In this document: piece by piece, positions 22,501-37,500 of the stretch
Numbering within the stretch: the stretch's first letter is position 1
Layout of the letters: every line of letters starts with the position of its first letter
Assembly: GCA_013396635.1 (NCBI GenBank)
Contig: WBMW01005087.1
Location: 310,001 to 374,000 of the forward strand
Length of the DNA: 64,000 nt
Source of the DNA: Penelope pileata
Taxonomy: Eukaryota > Chordata > Aves > Galliformes > Cracidae
Direction: 5' to 3'
Translations under genes and position numbers: made by a program
Notes under the pieces: model-generated
Told to the model about the DNA's origin: nothing
Database searches by the model: none
The model's input: the letters and a program-made list of their open reading frames with translations, nothing else

Positions 22501-25500
22501 CTTCTGCTAAAGTATTTTGGTTGGCTTTTAACGAGCATTAAGGTGAAACAGCCCAATACAGCTCTTGGCACAAGTTGTGCTGTAGTGCACACTTCCCTTT
22601 GTGGGAACTACAGTGCTGGGGGCAGCAGAAGGGTGACTCCCAGGGGGCCTTTGAGCCCTTTGCGTGCTGCCTTGGCCCCTTTCAGGCAGCGCCACACAGG
22701 AAATGAAAGCATTTAATAGAACTGCATTCTCCAAAACAAACAGGAGCACCTAAGAAGCAAAAGTAGGTACAGCGCCAATCTGTCTGCACGGTGCCAAAGG
22801 GAATAACGAGAGAGGCCAAATGCAGACGGTGGGGCAAGGCCAGGAATGAAGCACCCATGCATCCTCTGCATGCTCCCCTGCTCCTCTGTCCTGATTTCTT
22901 AGCCTGTATCTGAATTTTGCTTCATTAATGGTTTTCAACTTCACAATAAAAACCATGAGATAGATAGGTTAATGCTGCATAAGGCTCCATAAATGGCAGA
23001 TCTAAGACACGTTGGCTATAGAACACAAATCTCTTGCAGAGTCTGGAACTGCATTTGGTAACTGAACACTGTTTCCATCCTTCCTTAAGAGCACTTTTCA
23101 CGTACACCATGCTAGCTTTTACTCCAGCACAACAACTTAAGGCAGGTGTGTTAGCCGTGCTGGTGGGCAGTGACCAAGTGCACGCTGATTCGTTCACTGC
23201 AGCTGCTGCGAAAGTCGGCCAAGTCTAACTAACTGGAAACATGATTTGACAACTTGGTCCTTTAGTTCATTGCTTCAGAAATCAAGATATGTATGAACTG
23301 TGTACGTGCTGTGGTGACGTGGTTGGGGAATGGCTCTCCACGGACGGCAGGGAAGAAGACTGCATGAGGCGCCATGTTTCCTCACTCACCTCCACCACGC
23401 TCCAGCTGTTGACTTGCTGGACCTGAGGTGGAATCTGCAGCGCGTCCATGTGGTACACACCGCCCACGGGGACAAACCGTTGCAAATCAATAATGCTTTC
23501 ATCAGTTCTCTCCTTTTCTTCTTCTTCACTGATCTGTTCCTGCGTCTGTGGAATCTGAGCTACATGACACAACCAAACAACGAGTCAACTCAGTGCTTCA
23601 ACTGAGCTACTGAAATCTCATGCTTATATTATTCTTTGCATTTGCACAAAAAGCCCATGGGCTTGGAGTGCTCCCCATTCTGTGGCACTTCAGCTCCACC
23701 TGCTGGTACGCCACACGTCTATTAACAACAGACTTCAAACAGAGAAAGGCAGCTGTATAAAGAAAAGTGCTTCTTTTATTTTTTATTTTTTTAGTACTGA
23801 GCACTCTAATGGATTAATGTCTGCTCTCCATAGACAACTCAAACGGCTTCACATAAAATTTTAATGACAAAAAGTTGCATCACTAATCACAAAAAAATTT
23901 TGCAAGTATAGAAGAAAGAAGATTCTGGACAGGTTTGGAAGGATTGTATTGGCATGAAAACAAATGGGAAAAATATAAGGCAACTAAAGGCCACAAGCAG
24001 TGGCTGAAAGATGATATTTATGAAGAGCAAAAGGCATTTAACAAGTGAAACAATTTTTAGAAAAATATCATTCAGATTTTTCTACGTATTATTCTACGTA
24101 TATAATACATAGAATGTATATAATACATATATATAGGTATGAATTCAAATTTTACACAATTGAAAAAAAAATTACTAGATGGCATCAATACCATGGACAA
24201 AAATGCCTAGAAATAGTTTCTTTAAAAGAAACTAAATGCATAAAACGTTGTACCAGATGTTAGAGAAGGAGAAAGAATGTTACTGCTGATAGGGATCAAG
24301 AAAAAATGTTCAATAAAGGCAAAACAACTACTGTGTCGTTACAAAAACAAGCTTTTGGAAAGTGACATAATCTCAAAAACCGACAAGTGCTGTTACATAC
24401 TGCCTTCAAGCTTTTTAGAATTACGTGTGGAAGTGCTGTTAATTTCGTAACACTAGAATTATTATGATGTAGACGTAGAGTGTATGCATGACATAGAGTT
24501 CTTACCCTATTCATACTACAAGACAGGATCCTTCTGCAGCTATTCTGAGTGAAAAACTAAAGGAGCCAAAAACCACTTTGCTACCAGCCACAGCAGTAGC
24601 TTGCACTTCAACTTTCTCTCTGAAGTAATACGATATACAATATTTAAATATCTTCTAAACCACGTTATTAATTCTTCCAAGCTAAATTAACTCCTTAACA
24701 CTGACACAACTAAGTTAAATCCAGAGAATAACCTGCAATAGCTCTTGCTTTTTGCACTGCTGCACATTCCTGATGTTCCTCTCCCGTACCTTGGCTGCCC
24801 CTTCTCACTGCATTTGTGGTAACTCTTACCATCCTTTCAAGCTCCATTCCAAAAAGTGGCTGCATGGCTTTGCAAATCATCGGCGTGTAGCAAAAGCATG
24901 ATTCCCTCAACCTGCTCTCCTCACTAAAGCAAATAAATAATAGCCTTGAAGACATTCAGATATAAAAGTAGTACATTTCTGGGCACAAACATTTAATCAA
25001 TATTATGGTAGGGGTTTTGAAAACCTTACAGATATAGATAGCAAAGCCCTCTAAGTCCTTCATACTCTCTGGAAAACCACCTTGACTGTGTGGTGTTTCT
25101 TTAGGGTCTTGTCAGACCGCGTGGTTGCTGCCCCTGCGTTCAGCAGAAAGGGGTCTGCTGGCTTTATGCAAGCAAAAGGCGGCGTAGTTCAGCTGAACTA
25201 TGCTGAACAGTTGGCACTCTTACTAAACCAAAGGAACCACAATGCTGAAGTAATTCATAACTTTTGTTGGACATTTTTATTCCCTGGATCTAGCCCTTCC
25301 TTCAACAAAGTGTACCAACACCTATCTCACTTTAAGCACACGTTTAAGTAGTAGTCAGTAACATCCATGCTACCTGAGTGCCTACATTGTACATACTGGA
25401 TTCATTTTCTTCTGGAGATGCCAGCCTCACCAAGCAGACTGGCAAATTCATAAAGATTGTCTGCCTCACCCATAAAAATGCATATACATGTGCATAATAA

Positions 25501-28500
25501 TTACACATAAACATAGAAATAAATATGAGTGTGAGGACAGAATCCATGTGCCTATTTGTCCTATTTTCTCCCTGCATTTAACAATCATTAACAGAAACGT
25601 CAACAACACTCCTGTTAGCAAGACAGCAATATAAACTTTGTTCTATTCACATAGAGAGCTGTATTGCCATGCTTCCATATTGCAAACAAGATGTTTAGAA
25701 TAAGTAATTTTGTAGTGTTGCAAATAAGAACGAACCCAATACCTTCTGCTGGTACGTCCAAGATTTCTGGTTTCTTCTCAGTCTCCTCTTTGGTCATCTC
25801 ATTTATATCAGCTACGCTGTTGGTGTTTCCTCTGACCGAAACAGCATTCTACATTAAATGCAAAAGATTTTTAATATTAGATAAAGACTCACAATGAAAA
25901 AGAGAGTATCACCTCCTTTAGAACAATGGCCCAAGGAGAAAGTACGGTTCTACTCCCGCAGAAATGTTTGCACCAGTCTTGCTACAGGGTCAAGGTTTTA
26001 GGAGAAATCATTTTTACCTACCTAGGAAAAACTATTTTGATTAAAGGTACTCCCCAATTTTAGAAGTTAATATGTGCAAATAGAGATAAACATAGTTACT
26101 TTATTTCCACAGAAAATTCCACCTCAATCTCCACCTAATCTTTTCACTAGCAGCGTGTGCACTCAAAACTTAGGTTTATGCCAACTTTACAGCTAAAGAG
26201 TGACACAAAGAAAACTTAACCCAATGCTGAATCCTAAGCCACACCGACACTGCCAGTCTCAGTCTGTGCCTTGCCTGTGACACTTACTCCCTTTCTCACA
26301 CAATTTTCTATTTTCAAAACATTACCCTACAGCTCCAGCCAAATTTCCAGCCCAGATGTGATTTCATCCCTGGCACAGCCGACTCATCTGGAAGCACAGT
26401 TCAGCACACAAACCACGCATCTGGAGGCACAGGCACCTCCTGTGTGCTGCAGTGTGCCTGCCTGGGAGCAGGAAAAGCACGCACCCCCTGACATGGGATG
26501 GGAGGGGAAAAGGTGTTACCCACACAAATGGGGAGCTCAAGGCAGAGCCAGACAGGAGGAGCAATCGCAGTAGCTGAGAGAAGTGGAAGCCTCAAGAAGA
26601 AATGACATGCACACGAAAATGCACAAAATTGCACTGAGAGGAAGACAGTAAGGCCTGGAAAAGAAAAGCAATGAAATTGTAAGTCTGAAGCAGGCTGATC
26701 TAACTGGGGATGTCCCTGTTCATTGCAGGGGAGCTGGACTAGGTGACCTTTAAAGGTTCCTTCCAACTCAAACAACTCTATGATTCTATGAAAAATACAG
26801 GTGACTACTGCCAACAGACAAGGCTTGTCATACTAAAAAAGAAAGCAAGAAAAATGGGATTTCAGGCTCTGATTCAGGGGGAGTTCAGGTTGGACATCAC
26901 AAAAAGGTTCTTCACCAGAGGGTGGCTGGGTGCTGGCACAGGCTGCCCAGGGCAGTGGTCACAGCACCGAGCTTGCCAGAGTTCAAGAAGCATCTGGACA
27001 ACGTTCTCCAACATGCGGTCTGATTTTTGGGTGGTCCTCTGTCGAGTCAGGAGTTGGACTCGATGATTCTCACGGGTCCCTTCCAACTCGGGAGATTCTA
27101 TGATTCCATGGTTCAATATGCTGTTAAGGATTTCAGGGACCAAAAAGGCCAAGATTGTTGTTTCAGGCACATTAAGAAGGTATGAAACTTGACTTACAGT
27201 TTTTTATGCAGAAATTTTTGATAGAGAACCCAAGTCATTTATCTGCAGGTCACAGATGATACCAAAAGTGAAAAACTCAAACCCAATAAAAAGAATACAA
27301 AAAAAAACAGCCCCACAACACCCAACGCCAACACAATCATCTATCAAAGAACTGCAGAGAATCCAGCAGCCAGAAAGCAATAGTGAAAGCCCTCTAGTGG
27401 CAAGAGAGTCAACATCTGGGACCTGAGTAACTATATAACTGCACAACCAAGCTCCACCGAACTCTGAATCCTATTTTGCACTCTTCTGAGTTCCCTAACA
27501 CTGCATTCTTGCAGCGTTTTTTATAGGACAGCCAATTTCTTAGAAGCAGAATAAATTCAACTTGACATGTGTCACAGCCTGCTGGAAATACCTTACAGCA
27601 GTGCCTAACGATCCTCACGGCTTGATCTTACTCTTAAAGTGCTGACCAAGTGCCAACACGTGGCAACTACTACATCCTGTCAAACCTTCCTTTTCTACCG
27701 TTTTTAGGACAATTTTGGTCATTCAGTTTTCCACCCCCTCAGAACATCTATGGGGATCTTCTGAGCCCCTCAGATCATCACACTGTGAACAGTGTGAACA
27801 CAGGTTGTCTTTTTCCTTAAAAGTTGAAGACTTCTGTGCTCTGAGGCAGAGGGCACATTGAGGAGCTGTTGCACAAAGCTGGGCCTCCAGTAACAGCAGC
27901 CCTGCAGAATATCCTTCTGTGAGATTGTTTTCCTACATTTCTCTCATCAGGAGGTGCTTGTCCTTCAGCAGGCATGTTGGGCTCTTCTCTGGCTTCCTTT
28001 TTCTCTGCTTCTGGTTGTTCTCCCGTGTTGTCTTCTGAAGGCTGAGTTAACTCTTTGCTATCTAAGACTTCTTCCAGTCTTGACCCACTCTGACACTGCA
28101 GCCAAAGGGGAGATACGTGGTCGTACCGAGTGTGCAATATGCGAACAGCAATGCTGCTCACAGCCAGTGACCTTGGGAGGTCAAATCCATGATGTGTGTC
28201 ACAAAACACGTGATTCTTGAACCTGTAAATAAGTTAAAGAAAAAAGTTCCCTAGTAAGACAGGCAGCACTTATTTTGACATTTATTCATGAGTATTCTTA
28301 TTGATGTGCTACATTAGAAGTCACCTAAATTCTCTCTTGTCACATGGCACAACGTAAGAAATAGAGTTGGATGTCACACGGCACCTCCTGTCCTGTATTG
28401 ACAGCTGTCTGTAAGCTCCTCCGGAAAACCTGTGACTGCACTAAGGGCATCAGGAGTTCCCAAAATTCAATGATCCCGATAGGAAGACAATGAGGCAGAG

Positions 28501-31500
28501 TCAGACAGCAGCTGCTCTTCACAGGACAATTCTGATAGAGCAGACTCATTTAATGGGTAAAGTCCTACACAGGTGAAAGTGCTGCTGTCGGTGTTACATC
28601 AGTCTCAGCATCTTCCACGTGAAATCCAAACAATACACAGAACAATTCTGATAATCAGCGCTACTACACACCCAGCAGTCCTTGTGACAGTGCAGGAATT
28701 GGGCTAAGAGCAGCACAGGAGGCCAACCTGCATCAGATCCAGCATGCAACTGAGAATTTGGGTTCTTTCAGCTGTCAGAGTAGATACTGAAGTATCTTGC
28801 TCACAGCAATTCCAGCCCAACTAATAAAAAAATCTTAGATTCGGAATCAACCATTGAGGGTATGTGCATCCCAGGCTCTATAATCTTTTATCTGAGAACT
28901 GAGCACAAACATTCACTACTTTGTAAGAAACTGAGACAGCTTAGGAATTATTTTAATGTATCTCCAAAAAACAGTAATTCCAAAGGAATTTCAATTCTCT
29001 CACAAGATTTATTGTTTTTATTTAAATTTTTTTTTTGCAGTGACAGCGTTCTACTCTGGCATTTTAAGAAACAGTTTTGTTCTCTCTCTATATATATATG
29101 TATATACATATGGATATCTCTATATATACACACATATATAAAACAATCCATTCTCTTCAATAAAATGCTGATGTAACCAGTGTGTTCCTTAGCCCCAGGG
29201 TGGCAAGAAATCCATCCGCTGGAAGTCTGCAAAATAAATCCCGTTCAAGATGAAAACAATTACGAGATTCTGGTTCTTGGTATTTACTTGACTTGGGTAG
29301 ACAAAGCCAGGCCCACTTCAAATTAAGAATTTCAGCATGCTGTACCTTAATTTCTTCTTCAGATTGGCCCAAATACAGAAAGTAACACTTTTATCCTTTA
29401 TGACTGTCTGCATATTTCCAGTGTCAAAATCTTCATATGTACTAGCTGTCTACAAAGAAGAAAGCAGTGAAATCATGTTCTCTTCTTATTTATATTACTT
29501 TGACTTAATAAAATCTACACTGGAATAAATTAAAAAAAAAAATAAGACAAGGAGGAGCAAAAATTACAACAAACCAAGCTCTGGTAAGTCCTATTCACAC
29601 GCCAGAACATCCCAGCTGTAAATTTCGATCTTTTTGCTAAAACTTGAACTATGCTCTTTTTCTTCCTCAGCCATCATCAGTTCTGTCAGTCGAAATACCA
29701 CCAAATGCGGGCTCTTACATTGTCCCCTTCAATGGCCCATCTCCCTGAATCAGTTACTCAGTACTTCTCAGCACAAGCTTCCACTGAGTAATAAAGCATT
29801 CCTGTGCCAGTTACTGCACAGATTATATTTTCGTCAAAATAAAACTTGTGAAATGTTAATTACATTAGGAGTTCAATATTAAAATCAGTGAAGACAATCA
29901 AGAATTTACAGAAGGTTTTGGCTGTGAACAAATATACAACTGGTTCACTATTTCCCTTATTCCTTTCCCCCTCCCTTCTTTTTTTCTTTTAATATGTTTC
30001 CTCTAGCAATCCTCTTTTTCTACCCACACTTACACACACGATTAACATACTTAAAACAGTGGGCTGGTAACACCCCTAGGCAGCTAAGCACCAGCACACC
30101 GCTCTCCCACTCCACCTGTGCAGCCCCCCAGCCACCAAACCTTGCCATGTAAACCCAACGCAGACAGCAAGACCATACACATGCTACATACATACACGCA
30201 ACCCAGAAAACAGATTCCCAGATACATTTTCATTCTTTTGTTTAAATTTTTTACTCTTCCCAAGATCTTAGTTTAAAAAATACTTTAGTCGTATCACCTT
30301 GTATTAAAACGTGTACAGGCTAACCATATGACCTGCTTTTCACATCTGCAAATTTTTGTACAGTCAGCTAACTTCTAATTTAAGTCATGGGGACAAAATA
30401 GGAAACAAGTTTAATATGGAGTCCCTTGTTTCCAATGTCTCCAAACATCACAAAAATGCACAGTAACTGAACATCAAACGCCTTAATGGTGGCGATTTCC
30501 TCTGTAAAGCTATGATCTTCAGAAGTTCTGAAGAAATACAAGTCTAGCGTCTGTTCTATACATGATCTGTGTCACAATATAAGAAGAAAAAAAGAAAACA
30601 AACAAAAAAACAAGAACAACCATCACAACAAAACACTTAGAATCACAGAATGGCCCGGGTTGGAAGGGACCCCAAGGATCACCAAGTTCCAACCCCCCTG
30701 CCACAGGCAGGGCCACCAACCTCCAGATCTGGTACTAGACCATGTTGCCCAGGGCCCCATCCAACCTGGCCTTGAATGCCTTCTTGTAGCAAAACTTCCA
30801 CGCATTGCAACTTTGAGGTAGTAAATCTTACTTACTTTAAGCAGGTGCTCTGTTGCTTCATTGTACTTCTCCTGAAGAAGACTCTGCAATTCCAAAATAG
30901 TTTTCTGGTACTGGGCTGTTTCATCTTCTGTCATCTCACTCGGTGGTGTGTCCAACAAAAGAAACTGCAACTTCTCAATTAACTAGGAGACATCATACGT
31001 GAGAAAAATTTCTCTGTTTTGACACCAACCCTAGCAGACTGTGTGTTCTGTCCTAAAAACTGAGGCAGACTTGCTTCCTTTGCATCTAGACATATCTTCA
31101 ACGCAAAAATAATCTCCCATATGAATAGAAATTGTACTAAACCAGCATTATCAGACAGACGGGCAACCATGCGAAATGCTGGAAATTCCAGGTCCAGTCT
31201 GCCTTCCTTCATTCCCCCAGCCCAATTCCTTCATTCCTTAACACGTGGACTGTGAAATTTTAGCTTATAAAACAGATGATTTGTTGAACCAACTGGTCAT
31301 ATCTTTGAAGACACTTGTTGGCCAAAAATTAGTTTTAATGAAAAGCTTGCAGACCTGTTTTTGAAACATATTTTCTACATTAATAATCTCAGTTACAAAA
31401 TCTAGAAAATACATAATAGTGAGACATACACTAATTGTGCTTTAATTCTCAGAACAATCCTTAGTGTGAAGTTTGGAACGCTGTTGCCTTCCATTACATG

Positions 31501-34500
31501 CTAATATCAACACCTACATGAGTGTGTAAGACTAAAAGATTACTAGTTGGCTAAAGTTTTAAAGACATTGATCTATCAGAGGAAAAAAAAGGCTTTAATT
31601 GGCATTGTACCTAGTAGCATACTGTCTAGCAAAAATAAATTTCAAACCTCTTGATGGAATTTTTATCACTGTTCACTCCCTATCTACACATTACACCCAT
31701 TCACATTAACAGACACTGCACAGAGAGAGGAATAATTTGCTTCACTTCATCTAAATGACCTGTTTATTTATCCACAGTCAACACCGTGAAATATTAACTC
31801 TAACTGGAAATATTAACCAATCTGTTCTGCTTCATGACAATCACCAGAAGCTGCTGTCAGCTGCCAAGGACATGGTGAGCAGATCACTTGTGCCACTGTT
31901 ACGTATCTTAACTGCTGCTGTGAAACCCTGCAAAAACCACACCCCAAATGCTGGCTGGTATCTAACACAGCCAGCGTCCTATATTCAGAAAGAGAAGCAA
32001 AAATCGTGAGTTTAGGGCTCTTCATAGCAAAGTTTGTAACTTCAGAGCAGACGAATGGTAACAGTGAAATGAGTGGGGGTATTAGCATTTTAAAATTACC
32101 TTCAAGAGGAAGATGACAGTGGATCTAGTAGTTCACACATTTGTAACTGAGCACCTGGCTACCGAGGAAAACTTTGTAATACTTCTGTATTTAGAACACC
32201 TTCCTGCTACCATTAGAATTACAAACTGAAAATGTACATAACTATAAGGGAGAGGGTGTTAAATAAAAATTAACTCTCACAGAAATGAAGAAATCATCAG
32301 AAAAAGACAGAAGAGGTTACCACAGTGAGCTTTGGACAGTCTGTGCTCTATGAAGCGTGGGTAAACAGCCCACAGAACCAAACAGTATTGTTCTTTAATG
32401 AGGTCTGAAGACCAATGTGCATATGATGGACCATGAAAAATACTGAGTTTTAACAGTAATGTATTGATCCAAACACAAGCGGATCAGTGCTGGTGACAGT
32501 CCTGGTTCAGTCAGACTACAGCCAAAAGACACCCGTTGCAGCCAGATGCAAAATCCACTCAGAGGTTCCTGTCATTGCCTCTCTTCCCGCTGTTTCTTTC
32601 AGTGCTGCCCTTGCACAGCTCTGTGCCACAGCTCTGCAGTGAGAGGCTGAGAAGCACCAATTCCACCATCCATCCACACCCCCCTCGACCAGCAGCGCTC
32701 CTGTTGTCTCTGTGTGCCTCACCTGTACAGGGAAGCAGCAGTGCTTGTCTGGCAGAGAGGAGAAATGTTACACAAAGGAGAGCTAGCACTGCAAAGACGT
32801 GTTACTCACCACTCCTGTCTCCCAGACCTGCAGCTCCGAGAAAGGCAGGATTGGGTTCTATTTTATGCCTCCCTTCCAGACTTGCCAGACTGCTTTCCCT
32901 CTTAGCCTGAGGCTTAGCAGCACTACTGCTCACTGAAGATGTAGCAAAGCAGCAGATTTATAACGAGCATTACTTCTGTCTTTCTATATTTCACCTTTAA
33001 CTTGGTCCCTACCAGCTAGGAACTGCTGATCTACAGCATCTCACAGTCCTGAGTGCTTAGAATTTTTCTCCAGAAACATGCTCAGAGCAGGAAAGAAATG
33101 CTCAAATGTTTTGCACCAGGAAAAGCCAGCCGTTCTTTTAACACTTCAACATCACCTTGCATTTCCAGTGGGGGCAAAATGAAAATGCCTGTTTTCAGTA
33201 TCACATAATACTCTACAGACCTTACATTGCAGGGAAGGATACATTTGCAGGACCTGAAAGGCTGTAACTGGGAAACACAGAGGAGTGGGGAAGAAGGGCG
33301 TCTTGGGGAAAGACATGGCAGCAGGGAGCTGTGTGGAGAGGAGGAAGGAATTGCCATGCTTTTTGCTTGGGCTGCAGTATAAGAGAGAAATGGAAGGAGT
33401 TCACAGAACCACAGAATCATGGAATCACAGAATGGTTTGGGTCGGAAGGGACCTCTAAAGCACATCCAGTTTCGAGCTCCTGCCACGGGCAGGGTTGCCA
33501 CCTACTAGATCAGACAGCCCAGGGCCACATCCAACCTGGCCTTGAATGCCTCCAAGGAAGAAGGTATTATTGGATGTTCTTGGAAAGACCTAGCATATTC
33601 CCTGCTGGCTCAGAAGAAGGCAGTATGTGGCAGGTGAAAATTGCAGCACCCAGCAACCATTGCAGGAGGGGAAGTCTTTCACCTCCTATTTCTATAAGAC
33701 ACCATTTAACTTGCAGAAGAACACTATGAAGTTAGCAGAAATGAAAATAAAACCCTAAATTTACTGACCAGCCACAAATTGATTAGAATTGCCTCAGAGA
33801 CCATCAACGGTTGGCTGTGCATTTTGGGAAGCCCAGGTCTTACACAGCACTTTACTGGCTATAAACATGCTAACAGCCTCCTTACAGTGGCCAGACCTCT
33901 GCCCACTGAAGCATCCATGTATGACATGAGCTGATACATTCTGGCTCAAGACCTTTTAAAATGTGGATAGCAGGGAAGATGGAAGAGCTTAGAGTAGAAA
34001 CATTACACAGAAGTCCCTTAAATGCACGGCATGTTTAAAGTCAACAGTCTTCTTCCTTAGACTTAACGGTAAATCTGTAATAAAACAGTGAGGAAAAATT
34101 GCTGGCTGCTGAAGGTTACAGCCAATTTCAGTCATTTCTCATTGAAAAAGAAGAAAAAAGAAGGGGGTTGAGGAGCAGAATAAAGAATATGTTCTGGTGA
34201 CCTTAAACTGAAGAATATCATTCTAACACTTACATTTAGCACCTGTTCTCCCTTCTCCACCACAAGCTGAACGTCCTTACTTGGATCTTCACGCCATAAG
34301 CTCATGAAAGTATTTATTTCCTTCAGTATAGTTGGGTCAGGACTTCCATCACAAGCAACGTAATGTTCCCACTACAGAAAAAATTCAAAAGAAAAGTAGA
34401 TATGGGCAAGTGGTGCACATGACTATCACTATTACAACAAAAAGAAGGATTCTGAAAGGCAAATATGTTTACTGATACATTCATACCTGCACCTAAACAG

Positions 34501-37500
34501 GAGTACCTGTAATACCAAGGATCACTGTGCCAGAACAAATGGTTTACTTTCACATTAATGTGCTAAGATACTTCTGCCCACCTAACATTTGCTGTTTGCT
34601 CTTACTCATTTATTTGTGGTTTCTGTTCTGCTCAGCAGAGCTTGCATGCCTACAGAAGCAATGATTCAGTACTTTAAAGAAAATGAGAGGGTGAAAGGAT
34701 AAATGGCTGAGAATGTCAACGAGGAACCAGTGCAGGTGGAAGAGGCAGGTGGTTCTCAAACCAGACGCTGCCAGTAAAACTGAACACTCTCACATTGGCA
34801 ATAAAGCTGCTCGAGAGATTTCTACTCCAAGATGTTTATTCTTCCTTTCTCTGCCTCTGATTTCCTCCTTTTACCAGCACTTCAGCTATGACAGAAACCT
34901 CCGCTGGGAATCTAAAAAGGCTTTCTTTTAAATTTATTTTATTTTCAATTAAATTATTGGTCATTTTTATAAGGGAAAAAAATACAGTCACAGGTTAAGT
35001 CTACTTAACTCTAAGAGTGAGTCTAATTTTGGATCAATTTACAATCTATAATGTCATTTTTTTCAAACATATGGTAAGATATTAATGAAACCTTGCCTCT
35101 CTGTATACTATGAAAGCTAATAATGCAATATTACTGAAGGTTGTGCTACAATCTAAAACAGATCTTCAAAAGCAAAAGTGCTTGCATTCCCAGCCACTTC
35201 CGTAACAATTTCCACTGATTTCAGAAGCAGTAGTAACAGGTGTGTGCTCAGTGCTGGAAACCCCTGTATAAAAAACTGATCTGTCCTCATAACAAAAACA
35301 TTCGCTCAAAATTTCTCTATGTTTTTAAAACAACTTTGACTTTTAAGAGCCAGTTTCAATTTCATCATTAGAAAAGCACATCCTTAAATATAAGAATACA
35401 TGTTCTTTAAAAAAAGGAACAATTTCATGAAAATATGTAATTGTGTCTTAATCTGATCTGAAGTTGTTTAGAAGTGAACTCAGAAATACAGCAGCCGGTA
35501 TTATGTATTTCACTTCTTTTGTCTTAAGTATTCATAGCAACAGACTACTGCAAACTTTCTCATCATTTACCGATATTTTATTGGAAAATTTTTTTTTTAA
35601 AATAATAGACATATTTTGCCATTGTTTTTCAAAACAAAAAAATTATATTTCTCTTTCTAAGAACTATTCTTCAGAAACATCCATAAACAACAGCTGTTCT
35701 CTTCCAAAATGAGGGCCAGATTCTGTTGCTCAAAAGGATGATAAAGTCAGAGCCCGTTATCAACTGAAAGAGGCACTAAACACCATTCAAATGTCCACGG
35801 CTGGATGGGGACAATAAGGGATCAATATGGGGACAATATGGGATCAATAACTCCTTGCCCTTTTGTCCCCAGGCGACAGCGCTGAACCTCCATTCGCAGA
35901 GAGGTCTCTTGACGATGGGCATGACTTGGCCACACGCTTCTCCTTGGACGGTGGAAGCAACTTGCTTGCATGCCCTTCTTTGAAAAGTTGGCACGCCTGT
36001 GCCCCACGCCATTCTTTGGCCAACGCACACCTCTGTGCCTCACCTGGTTGCTTCTTCGATATTTGTTCATGGGCTGCACACAACTGGACACAGGAGTGCA
36101 GCCTGTGGCTCTCAGGCTGTAGTGCCTCTTGCTGTGCCCATTCCATTTTGTCTCCATCCTCCTCTATCATCCTCCTCTGTGCTTCCTGGCACTGCCTCTC
36201 CCTCACTCCACACCCAGGTGGGCAGCTGCCTGCCTTCCTCCTCTGGCTCCTCTCCCATCCATGCACGTGTGGCACCAGAAGGCCTAAGCTCGGCTAGTGG
36301 TTGGCCAGCTGTCGGTGGTTCCCTTTTTATAGGGTGAAGAGCAAAAAGCAGGGGGGTGTGGCCACTGTAATATCCTGAGGCCACTGCCACGGCCACCATG
36401 ACAGTCTATTTATAGTTCTTCTAGTCTATTTACATACCTTATTATTTAAAACTTATAGTAATATCAAGTAATAATTCAGCCTCCGTGTATGTCACCCTAA
36501 ACTACAGGCATTAATTGCATTTTCATGAATTTCTGGCCCAGATACGTGACTGAGATTTGTGCTGTGTCCTTCGAAGTTCTGGCCAACTTCTCTCCAAATG
36601 TTGACTTGTGATATCGAGGAACCACCAAAAAAAATGTCAATTGATTCAAGTTTGATAAAAATATTTTTATGCCCTGTTAGAGCTGTGGGTTGTTTTTTGT
36701 TTTGTTTGTGCAAAGTTTAAAAGTAGAATAAACTCAATAGAAAAGAAATGACAAATACCAGAACATCTGAAACCACAATTATTCTTCACTGCTGGGCTAA
36801 GACGTGGGGCTCTCATACCCTAATCACCCCTACAGCCTACTCCTTGCCATGTTTCCTTGCCATATATGACAAAGTACATAGAGTAGGGTTGAGCATGGCC
36901 AAGTCCTACCTTGAGATGGAACTTGAGAGGTAGTCATAGCACATACCAAAATTCAAGAAAGGGAAGTATTCCTAGATCCTATAACACAGACAGAGCCTAA
37001 AGCCTCCTTGTTGTCTAAATTCTACGACGCTGGGCAGATGCTGGAAAGAAAGCTTACCTTCTTATATGCTCTATATTCTGATTTCCACCTCTGTGCAGAC
37101 TCAAACTTCTCTTCCAGTGAATGAAGTTCTGCTAGTTCAAACTCCCTTCGTTCTAGATCCTGTTAAAATATATCAAGAAGAGGAATTAAACATTTTTTTT
37201 CCTTCTTATAAGTATTTTATGTCAAAGAAAACAATTTGTAGTATTTGAATGAGCTCTCATTTAAACAAATCCAAATGCTAACAAGCTGCTTTTTTGTGAA
37301 ACATTTAATTTGGAAGGTTATAGTAGTTAGCAATATGTTATTGTCATCACACTGGTTGCTGAGCTGTATGACAAACACCGTGTGTCATATGACTGTTATC
37401 CTCACACTCAAATAGTTTCCACATCATCATCCTGAAACTACCTCTAACAAGAGCTGATAAAAAATGTAAGCATGTGCTGGAAAAAGGGTGCAAGAGGTTT

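Noticed and set aside
24710..24955. Possible DNAI7 exon (minus) with a CFCYTPMICKAMQPLF-like reading
   Set aside because: No acceptor gives the required phase 1 without a stop, and the flanking exons 25848-25743 and 23559-23390 already join directly in phase.
29082..29176. Repetitive AT/TC tract as CRISPR-like or structured RNA
   Set aside because: It is only a dinucleotide microsatellite. There are no spaced direct repeats.
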